Shown here one piece after another: positions 1-5,446 of a DNA stretch of 5,446 nucleotides. The notes below the pieces were generated by a model. It was not told the origin of the DNA, did not search any database, and was given only the letters and a program-made list of their open reading frames with translations. The position numbers and the translations under genes were made by a program. The stretch comes from Candidatus Cloacimonadota bacterium (GTDB lineage Bacteria > Cloacimonadota > Cloacimonadia > Cloacimonadales > TCS61): NCBI GenBank assembly GCA_003647825.1, contig QMNP01000130.1, positions 1-5,446 on the forward strand, read 5' to 3'. How positions within the stretch are numbered: position 1 is the stretch's first letter; each line of letters begins with the position of its first letter.

Positions 1-5
1 ATTGA

Positions 6-554
6 ATGGGAATAATATTGAATAATATCAAATTCGAGATTAAAGGAATTCCCGGCAAAGGGAAAGGAGTTTATTCTAAACAATTCATCACTGCTGGAAC
101 AGAAATTTTCTATCATGATCTTAATGAACTTCCAAAACTCAGATTACATGAGATCGACGATTATATTATTCATAATACCCATTTAGATGGTGATCACACA
201 GATTATGTAGGGAATGGCTTCTATGTAATCGATATGTCACCAGTATCTTATATGAACCATTCCTGCAATCCAAACTGTGTTTACAAGTTCCAAACAATTG
301 CTAAAAAATTTGTTATAGCTCTTCGTGATATTAAATCTGGAGAAGAACTTACACATGATTACACTGCTTGTTCGATAGATCAATTTGATAAAGTGGGACA
401 TTGGGTGTTACAATGTGAGTGCGGTTCTTCAAATTGTCGAAGAATTATAACAGGAGACTTCCTGCAAATGCCAGAAGATTGGCAGAGAAAATATTATAGA
501 TATCTTCCAAGATCAGTTCAAAGAAAGTTCCATTTACAATTTTCCCTAGAATGA
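6..554 (+). CDS. SET-domain protein-lysine N-methyltransferase (putative), 182 aa
   Basis: This is a small cytoplasmic enzyme predicted to transfer methyl groups from S-adenosylmethionine to a lysine side chain; the substrate cannot be read from the sequence. The glycine-rich cofactor-binding start of the fold is GKGKGVYS (residues 17-24). The core motif NHSCNPN is at 84-90, and GEELTHDY at 112-119 ends in the expected catalytic tyrosine Y119. A post-SET CxCx4C cluster (C137, C139, C144) follows; in known SET enzymes these three cysteines bind zinc together with the Cys of NHSC, here C87. The tail (about 150-182) is basic and aromatic. No chromatin-reader or other domain is attached, so this is a minimal stand-alone form. 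ATG at 6 directly follows an in-frame TGA at 3-5, so the frame cannot begin earlier with ATG, but the ribosome site is off the window. TTG at 18 is an alternative start. Tandem stops TGA-TAA end the gene. The family is clear; the substrate is unknown. Confidence 0.88.
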   Translation: MGIILNNIKFEIKGIPGKGKGVYSKQFITAGTEIFYHDLNELPKLRLHEIDDYIIHNTHLDGDHTDYVGNGFYVIDMSPVSYMNHSCNPNCVYKFQTIAKKFVIALRDIKSGEELTHDYTACSIDQFDKVGHWVLQCECGSSNCRRIITGDFLQMPEDWQRKYYRYLPRSVQRKFHLQFSLE

Positions 555-624
555 TAAGGTTTCAACTACAAAACCACCGGGAACTATTAAGTGGGAATAA
601 GATCATTAAAAATTAATAATTGAG

Positions 625-661
625 AAAAAAAACCTTCGATCTAAGACCGAAGGTTTTTTTT
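625..661. terminator. Bidirectional intrinsic terminator between the SET gene and fusA
   Basis: CCTTCG (633-638) pairs with CGAAGG (648-653) around a 9-nt loop. Eight A's (625-632) lie on the left and eight T's (654-661) on the right, and they can extend the stem. Read rightward, the T-run ends the SET transcript. Read leftward, the A-run becomes a U-run and ends the fusA transcript, whose stop codon lies 24 bases away. This arrangement is typical of a terminator shared by convergent genes. Confidence 0.88.
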
Positions 662-684
662 ACTAATTGCTAACTAGCTAAAAG

Positions 685-2745
685 TTAACTGCTAATCTTC
701 TTCAAAATCTCTTCTTCGATGCTTTTGGGTACTGCTTTATATTCACTGAATTCCATAGTGAAATCTGCTTTACCCTGTGTAACGGATCTAAATTGTGTTG
801 CCAGACCAAAAGTCTCTGAAAGTGGCATTTCAGAATCAATACGGGTAAAATGATTATCAATAACTGTATCAGAAACAAGCCCTCTATTCTGATTTATAAT
901 AGCCATTATATTCCCACGAAATTCAGAAGGAGTTTCTACCGAAACTTTCATAACAGGTTCAAGAATTATTGGCTTTGCTTTCATATAATTCTCTTTAAAT
1001 GCGGATCTGGTTGCAACTTCAAAAGCAAGTTGAGAAGAATCAACTGCATGAAAATCACCATCATCTAACGTCATTTTAACACCAACGACCGGGAATCCAG
1101 CAAGAGCACCTTTTTCCAAAGCAGAATAAAAACCTTTTTCGCATCCGGGTATAAACTGGCTGGGAATGTTTCCACCTTTGATCTTATCCCTAAAACAATT
1201 ATCATCCTTGCCTGAATGAGTTAATACTCCCTTAACTCGCGCAAATTGACCACGACCACCAGATTGCTTTTTATGAACATAATCAAATTCGACTGCTTTT
1301 GTAAGTGTCTCTCTATATGAAACTTGTGGTGCACGTACTTCCAAGTTTACACCATATTCTCTTTTGATCCTCTCAATGTACACATTCAAGTGTAGTTCAC
1401 CCATGCCATGGATAACAGTATCATTTGTTTCTTCATCCACGTTTGCCTTAAAAGTTGGATCTTCTTTGGTGAAACGAGATAAAGCTTTGGAAAGATTATC
1501 TTGATCGCTACTGTCTTTAATTCCTAATGCAAGTGAAATAATTGGTTTGGGAACGAATGATTCCCTCATTGTATAATTTATTCCTGCTCCATTGAAAGTG
1601 TCGCCCAAAGCGCAATCCACGCCAAATAGAGCAACAATATCCCCGGCACTGGCACTTGTAATATCTTCCATATTATCAGCATGCATTTTAACCAGACGTC
1701 CAACTTTTATTTTTTTTCCTGTCCTTGCATTCATCAGATCAGAACCTTTCTTAATTGTTCCCTGGTAAATTCGCAGATAAGTAAGCTGCCCGTATTGTTG
1801 ATTTTCCAGTTTGAAAGCTAAACCAACAGTTGGCAGATCAGGATCGGAGATGAGTTTAATATCTCTTCTATTATCATCTTTATCATGGGCAATATTAATT
1901 CCAGTAGTAGGATCGGGCAGATAACGGACTACAGCATCAAGCAGAAGTTGAACACCTTTATTTTTGAATGCCGAACCTACAAATACAGGTGTCATTTCCA
2001 TAGCTATAGTAGCATTACGAACAGCTTCGATAATCATTTCTTCAGTTTCATTTCCTTCCAGGAAGGCTTCTGCCAGTTCGTCGCTGAACATGGAAACAGC
2101 ATCGATCATTGTTTCTCGCATTTCTTCAACTTTTTCCACATATTCAGCAGGGATTTCTTTTTCTAAAACTTGTTCGCCTTTGGGGCCGGTGAAGTATCTT
2201 GCTTTTCTAGAGATCAAATCAATGATACCCTCAAATTTATCTTCCAAACCGATTGGAACCTGCATTAATACAGCATTATGGTCAAGTTTCTCACGAAGTT
2301 GATCCTTTACTTTTTCGGGGTCAGCACCAACTCTATCAAGCTTGTTAATAAATGCAATGTGAGGAACGCTGTAACGCTTCAATTGTCGATCTACTGTAAT
2401 TGACTGAGATTGAACACCACTTACAGCACAAAGAACCAGAATTGCACCATCTAAAACTCTTAAGGCATTTTCCACTTCAATTGTAAAATCAACGTGACCT
2501 GGAGTATCAATAACGTTCAGGTTATGTCCATCCCATCTGACGTTTGTAGCTGCAGATGCAATCGTAATCCCGCGTTCTTTTTCCAGTTCCATGGAATCCA
2601 TGGTTGCGCCAACTCCATCTTTACCACGTACTTCACCGATTCTGTAAATCTTATTACAATAATATAAGATTCTTTCTGCTAATGTTGTTTTACCGGAATC
2701 AATATGAGCACTGATACCAATATTTCTGAATTTTTTAATATCCAT
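685..2745 (-). CDS. fusA: Elongation factor G, spdEFG1/mitochondrial EFG1-like subtype, 686 aa
   Basis: This is the translational GTPase that drives tRNA-mRNA translocation on the ribosome in the cytoplasm. The full G domain is visible: G1 AHIDSGKT (13-20), G2 RGIT (58-61), G3 DTPGH (80-84), G4 NKLD (134-137) and G5 GSA (257-259). Domain II follows (about 300-400), then domain III (about 403-475). Domain IV has the conserved HKKQSGGRGQF loop (491-501) and the tip loop with H566 in HAVDSS. Domain V is about 595-680. Length is normal. The P-loop reads GISAHIDSGKTT rather than the common bacterial GIMAHIDAGKTT, and switch I has the longer EVRGKDGVGATMDSMELE form. From memory these match mitochondrial EFG1 and the spdEFG1 subfamily. 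In organisms with that type, ribosome recycling is usually done by a second EF-G, which is not in this window. AAGGAAG precedes the ATG. The gene is monocistronic here, away from rpsL, rpsG and tuf. Confidence 0.95.
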   Translation of the reverse strand: MDIKKFRNIGISAHIDSGKTTLAERILYYCNKIYRIGEVRGKDGVGATMDSMELEKERGITIASAATNVRWDGHNLNVIDTPGHVDFTIEVENALRVLDGAILVLCAVSGVQSQSITVDRQLKRYSVPHIAFINKLDRVGADPEKVKDQLREKLDHNAVLMQVPIGLEDKFEGIIDLISRKARYFTGPKGEQVLEKEIPAEYVEKVEEMRETMIDAVSMFSDELAEAFLEGNETEEMIIEAVRNATIAMEMTPVFVGSAFKNKGVQLLLDAVVRYLPDPTTGINIAHDKDDNRRDIKLISDPDLPTVGLAFKLENQQYGQLTYLRIYQGTIKKGSDLMNARTGKKIKVGRLVKMHADNMEDITSASAGDIVALFGVDCALGDTFNGAGINYTMRESFVPKPIISLALGIKDSSDQDNLSKALSRFTKEDPTFKANVDEETNDTVIHGMGELHLNVYIERIKREYGVNLEVRAPQVSYRETLTKAVEFDYVHKKQSGGRGQFARVKGVLTHSGKDDNCFRDKIKGGNIPSQFIPGCEKGFYSALEKGALAGFPVVGVKMTLDDGDFHAVDSSQLAFEVATRSAFKENYMKAKPIILEPVMKVSVETPSEFRGNIMAIINQNRGLVSDTVIDNHFTRIDSEMPLSETFGLATQFRSVTQGKADFTMEFSEYKAVPKSIEEEILKKISS

Positions 2746-2749
2746 TTTA

Positions 2750-2756
2750 CTTCCTT
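2750..2756 (-). promoter_or_regulatory. Ribosome binding site of fusA
   Basis: On the minus strand AAGGAAG lies four bases before the ATG at 2745-2743, with the AGGA core six bases away. This supports that start, which also begins with the MDIKKFRNIGI opening usual for EF-G. Confidence 0.75.
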
Positions 2757-2808
2757 TTTAATTCATATAATTTATTCATTTGATGCTTAATAAACTGAAA
2801 AATATATC

Positions 2809-2837
2809 TTTATATAATTAATAACTTAATTGATTAA
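2809..2837 (-). promoter_or_regulatory. Candidate sigma70-type promoter for fusA
   Basis: Reading leftward, TTAATC (2837-2832) could serve as a poor -35. After a 17-base gap, TATAAA (2814-2809) is a good -10, matching the consensus at five of six positions. The -35 overlaps a 10-bp palindrome, ATTAATTAAT (2833-2842). The start of transcription would fall near 2802, giving a leader of about 57 bases. The region is so AT-rich that -10-like words are common, so this is a guess at position; that a fusA promoter lies between 2746 and about 2910 is much safer. Confidence 0.3.
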
Positions 2838-2874
2838 TTAATATTCGCCATAAATTTTAACAGGGTTTATTGTG

Positions 2875-2913
2875 CAAGATAATTTTAAAAATCAAACAAA
2901 ATCTTTTATCTTG
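2875..2913. repeat. 8-bp perfect inverted repeat (possible operator) in the divergent intergenic region
   Basis: CAAGATAA (2875-2882) and its exact reverse complement TTATCTTG (2906-2913) are separated by 23 bases. The half-site centres are 31 bp apart, close to three helical turns, so both would face the same side of the DNA. The right half overlaps the first bases of the candidate -35 TTGACG of the lipoprotein gene. The placement suits a repressor site, but an AT-rich pair of this size can arise by chance. No regulator gene is nearby. Confidence 0.4.
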
Positions 2914-2937
2914 ACGACCGAAAGTGAATTTTGTAAT
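2911..2937 (+). promoter_or_regulatory. Candidate sigma70-type promoter for the lipoprotein gene
   Basis: TTGACG (2911-2916) matches the -35 consensus at five of six positions. TGTAAT (2932-2937) matches the -10 at five of six, but the 15-base spacer is short. TAATTA at 2934-2939 would give 17 bases but is a weaker box. Transcription would start near 2944, about 43 bases before the chosen ATG. That lies downstream of the GTG at 2924, an independent reason to reject the longer reading frame. Confidence 0.45.
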
Positions 2938-2973
2938 TAAGAACTGTAAGAATAGTATGGAGTTGCAGCAGTT

Positions 2974-2981
2974 AAAGGAGG
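2974..2981 (+). promoter_or_regulatory. Strong Shine-Dalgarno site that fixes the lipoprotein start
   Basis: AAAGGAGG lies five bases before ATG 2987. The other in-frame starts, GTG 2924 and ATG 2957, have no comparable site. GTG 2984 is too close. ATG 2982 touches the site, is out of frame and is followed at once by TGA. Confidence 0.85.
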
Positions 2982-2986
2982 ATGTG

Positions 2987-3610
2987 ATGAGACGTTTTAT
3001 ATTAATTATTGTGATAATGCTTTTCCTGTTAAGTTGCGACAACCGCACGGTTGATCTGGATAAGATGCTTTGGGCCTGGCTGCATGTATATGAAAATAAT
3101 GTTCTTATTTATGATGAAGTATTGGACGAAACAGATAATGGACATTTAGTTGTATTGTATCTTGCGGATGATTCTGAAGTAACTTTCAGTAAATTTGTAA
3201 ATATTCAATATTCTGAACTTCCAGGAGAAGAAGAGGAAGAAATTGCCAGAGATTATATAATTCTTGCCTCTCGTGCTGATTATTTTACCAGGCATTATCA
3301 GCGCAGTTATCTTGATACTTTGGAGATTCATATTGAAGGTGCATTATCACCCGTTCCATCCGGTAAGGTTTGTGGAGCAGTATTTACCAATGATCACTAT
3401 TCAATGAGAAATGAAGCTTTTACCGTTCTTAATGATACTTTGATTGTAGCTGATATTACTACAGATCTATATGGCTATTTTGAAAGTGATTCATTAGATT
3501 TTGGTGTTTATGATATTATTTTGCAGGAATTCCCTGAAGGAGATACTTTAAATTTCAATGTAGATAGTTTCTATAAAGATTATTATTTCGATTTTTCTAT
3601 GGATGAATAA
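2987..3610 (+). CDS. Predicted lipoprotein of unknown function, 207 aa
   Basis: I do not recognise this protein. It begins with a classical lipoprotein signal: basic RR at 2-3, a hydrophobic stretch 4-15, and a lipobox LLSC ending at C17. It should therefore be exported, lipidated at C17 and anchored to a membrane. Residue +2 is Asp, which in E. coli keeps lipoproteins in the inner membrane; that rule may not hold in this lineage. The mature part is acidic, with EEEEE at 81-85 and a C-terminus rich in Asp, Tyr and Phe. Residues about 126-180 (GKVCGAV, then TTDLYGYF at 158-165, then GVYDIIL at 173-179) follow the pattern of carboxypeptidase-regulatory-like or CNA-B-like beta-sandwich repeats, which is a weak inference. 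The only cysteine besides C17 is C129. The start at 2987 is set by AAAGGAGG. The gene has its own candidate promoter and a terminator and lies between two minus-strand genes, so context gives no clue to its function. Confidence 0.85.
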   Translation: MRRFILIIVIMLFLLSCDNRTVDLDKMLWAWLHVYENNVLIYDEVLDETDNGHLVVLYLADDSEVTFSKFVNIQYSELPGEEEEEIARDYIILASRADYFTRHYQRSYLDTLEIHIEGALSPVPSGKVCGAVFTNDHYSMRNEAFTVLNDTLIVADITTDLYGYFESDSLDFGVYDIILQEFPEGDTLNFNVDSFYKDYYFDFSMDE

Positions 3611-3626
3611 AAGCAGTAAATTTATT

Positions 3627-3666
3627 TAACCTGTCAGATATTAGAATCCGACAGGTTATTTTTTTT
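3627..3666 (+). terminator. Intrinsic terminator of the lipoprotein gene
   Basis: TAACCTGTC (3627-3635) pairs perfectly with GACAGGTTA (3650-3658). Past an A/C mismatch, GAT (3637-3639) can also pair with ATC (3646-3648), leaving a 6-base loop. Eight T's (3659-3666) follow. The hairpin starts 17 bases after the lipoprotein stop and ends just before the deaD stop codon. Leftward deaD transcripts also pass through it, but they are followed only by a broken U-rich stretch, so termination in that direction should be weaker. Confidence 0.88.
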
Positions 3667-3667
3667 C

Positions 3668-5401
3668 TTAAAATCTTTTTTTACGACGAGGTGCACCTGT
3701 GTTTGCAGGTTTAGAATAATTCTTGTGTCCTCTATTATGTCGTGATTTACCTGAACGGAAATTCTTTTTAGGTGTTGATTCATCCTTTCCTTTTGCCTCT
3801 ACGATCAATGGCTTCTTATCTTTTCCACGACGGCGAAAGGTTTTGATGATCTGTTCTGCTTCAGCGAAAGGAACATTGGCAAAAGAGAAGTTATCATATA
3901 TCTGTACATCTCTTATTAGTCGTGCTTCTACCATTGCTTCATTCTGGATAAGATTAACCAGTTTCTTGGGATTCATATCATCTTTACGACCCAAGGCAAT
4001 AAACAGTCTGGTAATGCCTTCCATGTCTGGAGTATTCTCGGAATGCCTTTTATATTCTACTTTCTGCTTTCTTACCGGTTCAAAGATCTCGATATATTTT
4101 TCAGCTGAGAATTCATCTTTGTAAGCGTGCATCAACAGAGCAGATATTACCTGGTCACCAGGGTATTTCGCCAGCAGTTCATTAGCAATATGCATGTTTT
4201 CTTCCAGACCGCCAGCTGCAACGATCTTATCGATCTCTTCTATTATTCTTTCACGTTTCAGTTTAATTAAATCTTTTACTTTTGGAAGTGATTCTTTGCG
4301 GATATCAGATTTTGATACATGCTGAATCATCATTAACTTTCGGTATTCAGAAGGCGTGATAAAAGTAATGGCAGTTCCCTGTTTGCCTGCTCTTCCTGTT
4401 CTTCCTATACGGTGAACATAACTTTCCGGATCTTGTGGAATAGAATAATTCAAAACGTGTGTAAGATTATTAATATCAATACCACGGGCAGCTACATCTG
4501 TAGCTACTAAAATGTTTACTCGTTTATTTTTGAAGCTTTCCAGGATACGTTCTCTCTGAGCCTGGGAAATATCTCCATGCAAGGCAGCAGCATCATAGCC
4601 GCGATCAATTAGAGCTCCAGCAACATGGTCAACTTTCAGTTTAGTTCGGCAAAAAACAAGGGCATAAAATTCTTTCTCCACATCGATAATGCGGCAAAGT
4701 GCTTCGAATTTATCAGAAGCTCGTACTTCAAAATAAATCTGATCAGTTAAATCTACAGTTAATTGTTTTGTTTGGATCTTTATAACTTCATATTCACCCA
4801 TGTATTTCTCTGCTAATTGTATAATGCGTTTGGGCATTGTAGCAGAAAACAACATAACTCTTTTATCTTCTGGTGTTTTGGAAAGAACAAGTTCAATATC
4901 ATCAATAAATCCCATATTAAGCATCTCATCTGCTTCGTCCAGGATCATAAATTTAAGATCATCCAGTTTCAGTGTTCCACGATTTAGGTGATCGATTACA
5001 CGTCCGGGAGTTCCAACTACAATTTCCACACCTTTTCTTAAGCCGCGTAATTGCTGATCGTAAGATTGCCCGCCATAAATTGGCAAAACAGCAATACGAC
5101 GACCACCGCGAAAAGAATTTATTTCTTCGGCGACCTGTACTGCAAGTTCTCGAGTAGGAGCTAGAACTAAAGCTTGAACTTTTCCAATTCCTTCGGTTAT
5201 TTTATCCATTATTGGCAGGCCAAAAGCTGCTGTTTTACCTGTTCCAGTTTGTGCCTGTCCTACAATATCTTTCTCATTTTTCAAAAGCAGCGGAATCGTT
5301 AACTTTTGAATGGGGGAGGGCTCTTCAAATCCTTTTTTGCTGATTGCCAGCAGAGATTTTTCCGATAAACCCAGTTCTGCAAATTTTTCTAAATTACTCA
5401 T
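3668..5401 (-). CDS. deaD: DEAD-box ATP-dependent RNA helicase, DeaD/CsdA type, 577 aa
   Basis: This cytoplasmic helicase unwinds short RNA duplexes using ATP; relatives act in ribosome assembly, mRNA decay and cold adaptation. Counting from the chosen start, helicase motifs are complete: Q motif around F25 with Q32, motif I AQTGTGKT (50-57), Ia PTREL (82-86), Ib TPGR (131-134), II DEAD (155-158), III SAT (186-188), IV region VFCRT (249-253), V ATDVAARGID (300-309) and VI HRIGRTGRAG (330-339). A helical linker (about 365-450) follows, then a DbpA-like RRM (about 463-537: RLFIALGRKD, then DNFSFANVP) and a basic tail ending RRKKRF. The RRM plus tail and overall length fit DeaD/CsdA rather than RhlE or SrmB. 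ATG 5401 is chosen because AGGAAA lies just upstream. ATG 5416 would add five residues but has no ribosome site. The promoter is probably beyond the window. deaD is the best symbol; strict orthology is not proven. Confidence 0.93.
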   Translation of the reverse strand: MSNLEKFAELGLSEKSLLAISKKGFEEPSPIQKLTIPLLLKNEKDIVGQAQTGTGKTAAFGLPIMDKITEGIGKVQALVLAPTRELAVQVAEEINSFRGGRRIAVLPIYGGQSYDQQLRGLRKGVEIVVGTPGRVIDHLNRGTLKLDDLKFMILDEADEMLNMGFIDDIELVLSKTPEDKRVMLFSATMPKRIIQLAEKYMGEYEVIKIQTKQLTVDLTDQIYFEVRASDKFEALCRIIDVEKEFYALVFCRTKLKVDHVAGALIDRGYDAAALHGDISQAQRERILESFKNKRVNILVATDVAARGIDINNLTHVLNYSIPQDPESYVHRIGRTGRAGKQGTAITFITPSEYRKLMMIQHVSKSDIRKESLPKVKDLIKLKRERIIEEIDKIVAAGGLEENMHIANELLAKYPGDQVISALLMHAYKDEFSAEKYIEIFEPVRKQKVEYKRHSENTPDMEGITRLFIALGRKDDMNPKKLVNLIQNEAMVEARLIRDVQIYDNFSFANVPFAEAEQIIKTFRRRGKDKKPLIVEAKGKDESTPKKNFRSGKSRHNRGHKNYSKPANTGAPRRKKRF

Positions 5402-5404
5402 GTG

Positions 5405-5410
5405 TTTCCT
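5405..5410 (-). promoter_or_regulatory. Ribosome binding site that decides the deaD start
   Basis: On the minus strand AGGAAA, with its AGGA core five bases before ATG 5401, sits between the two possible starts. It can serve only the inner ATG, giving a protein that begins MSNLEKF. Upstream of ATG 5416 the sequence is CAAAAATAA, with no purine-rich core. Confidence 0.75.
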
Positions 5411-5446
5411 ATACATTTATTTTTGCAACGACCAGAACTTAGTTTG

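Noticed and set aside
7..600. A 9-base direct repeat, TGGGAATAA, at 7-15 and 592-600, flanking the SET gene like a target-site duplication.
   Set aside because: No transposase, no terminal inverted repeats and no clear shift in base composition; one copy lies inside the coding start. Chance is a sufficient explanation in AT-rich DNA.
1885..2302. Two overlapping rightward open frames (93 and 112 codons) inside fusA.
   Set aside because: They lie antisense to a fully conserved EF-G region, have low-complexity Ser/Ile/Phe-rich products and show no convincing ribosome sites.
2761..2860. A riboswitch or structured leader upstream of fusA.
   Set aside because: The stretch is nearly all A and T with only weak palindromes such as ATTAATTAAT; no GC-containing stem set or terminator-like hairpin precedes the ATG.
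2982..2987. A minimal start-stop pair (ATG then TGA) whose TGA overlaps the true ATG of the lipoprotein gene.
   Set aside because: The ATG touches the Shine-Dalgarno site with no spacer, so initiation there is unlikely; it looks incidental.
2857..3048. A leftward 63-codon frame across the intergenic region and the start of the lipoprotein gene.
   Set aside because: It runs antisense over the promoter, ribosome site and signal peptide, has no Shine-Dalgarno site I could see, and its product is composition-driven (Ile/Lys/Phe).
3723..4124. A 133-codon rightward frame antisense to the 3' part of deaD.
   Set aside because: It lies wholly within the conserved RRM and tail of deaD on the other strand, and the product resembles no known protein.
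6..5416. A multigene novel system linking the SET enzyme, EF-G, lipoprotein and helicase.
   Set aside because: Strands alternate, hairpin terminators lie in both convergent gaps, and no shared operon or domain link is visible. The neighbourhood looks like ordinary chromosomal order.

Overview
The window reads as a piece of chromosome from an AT-rich, diderm-type bacterium. It carries four protein genes, no RNA genes, and no sign of mobile DNA, phage or CRISPR. The genes use clear purine-rich Shine-Dalgarno sites (AAGGAAG, AAAGGAGG, AGGAAA), which argues against a typical Bacteroidota genome. The translocase is an EF-G of the spirochaete/planctomycete/mitochondrial type (spdEFG1/mtEFG1) rather than the usual bacterial EF-G I. 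My low-confidence guess is an uncultured phylum such as Cloacimonadota or a relative; the sequence alone does not settle this.

Layout from left to right: (1) 6-554 (+), a compact SET-domain protein lysine methyltransferase with a post-SET zinc cluster. (2) 625-661, a hairpin with an A-tract on one side and a T-tract on the other, so it can terminate both this gene and the convergent fusA. (3) 685-2745 (-), fusA-type elongation factor G, standing alone rather than beside rpsL, rpsG or tuf. (4) 2746-2986, a very AT-rich divergent intergenic region with candidate promoters for both sides and an 8-bp inverted repeat that overlaps the candidate -35 of the rightward gene. (5) 2987-3610 (+), an unrecognised acidic lipoprotein of 207 aa with a possible carboxypeptidase-regulatory-like beta-sandwich at its C-terminus. 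(6) 3627-3666, an intrinsic terminator. (7) 3668-5401 (-), a DeaD/CsdA-type DEAD-box RNA helicase with a DbpA-like RNA-binding domain and a basic tail.

Each gene appears to be its own transcription unit, because strands alternate (+, -, +, -) and hairpins lie in both convergent gaps. Two genes serve translation: EF-G moves the ribosome, and DeaD-type helicases act in ribosome assembly and RNA remodelling. The SET protein and the lipoprotein have no partner gene here that explains them. I see no new multigene system. The points most worth following are the EF-G subtype, the SET enzyme of unknown substrate, the unknown lipoprotein, and the dyad in its promoter region.
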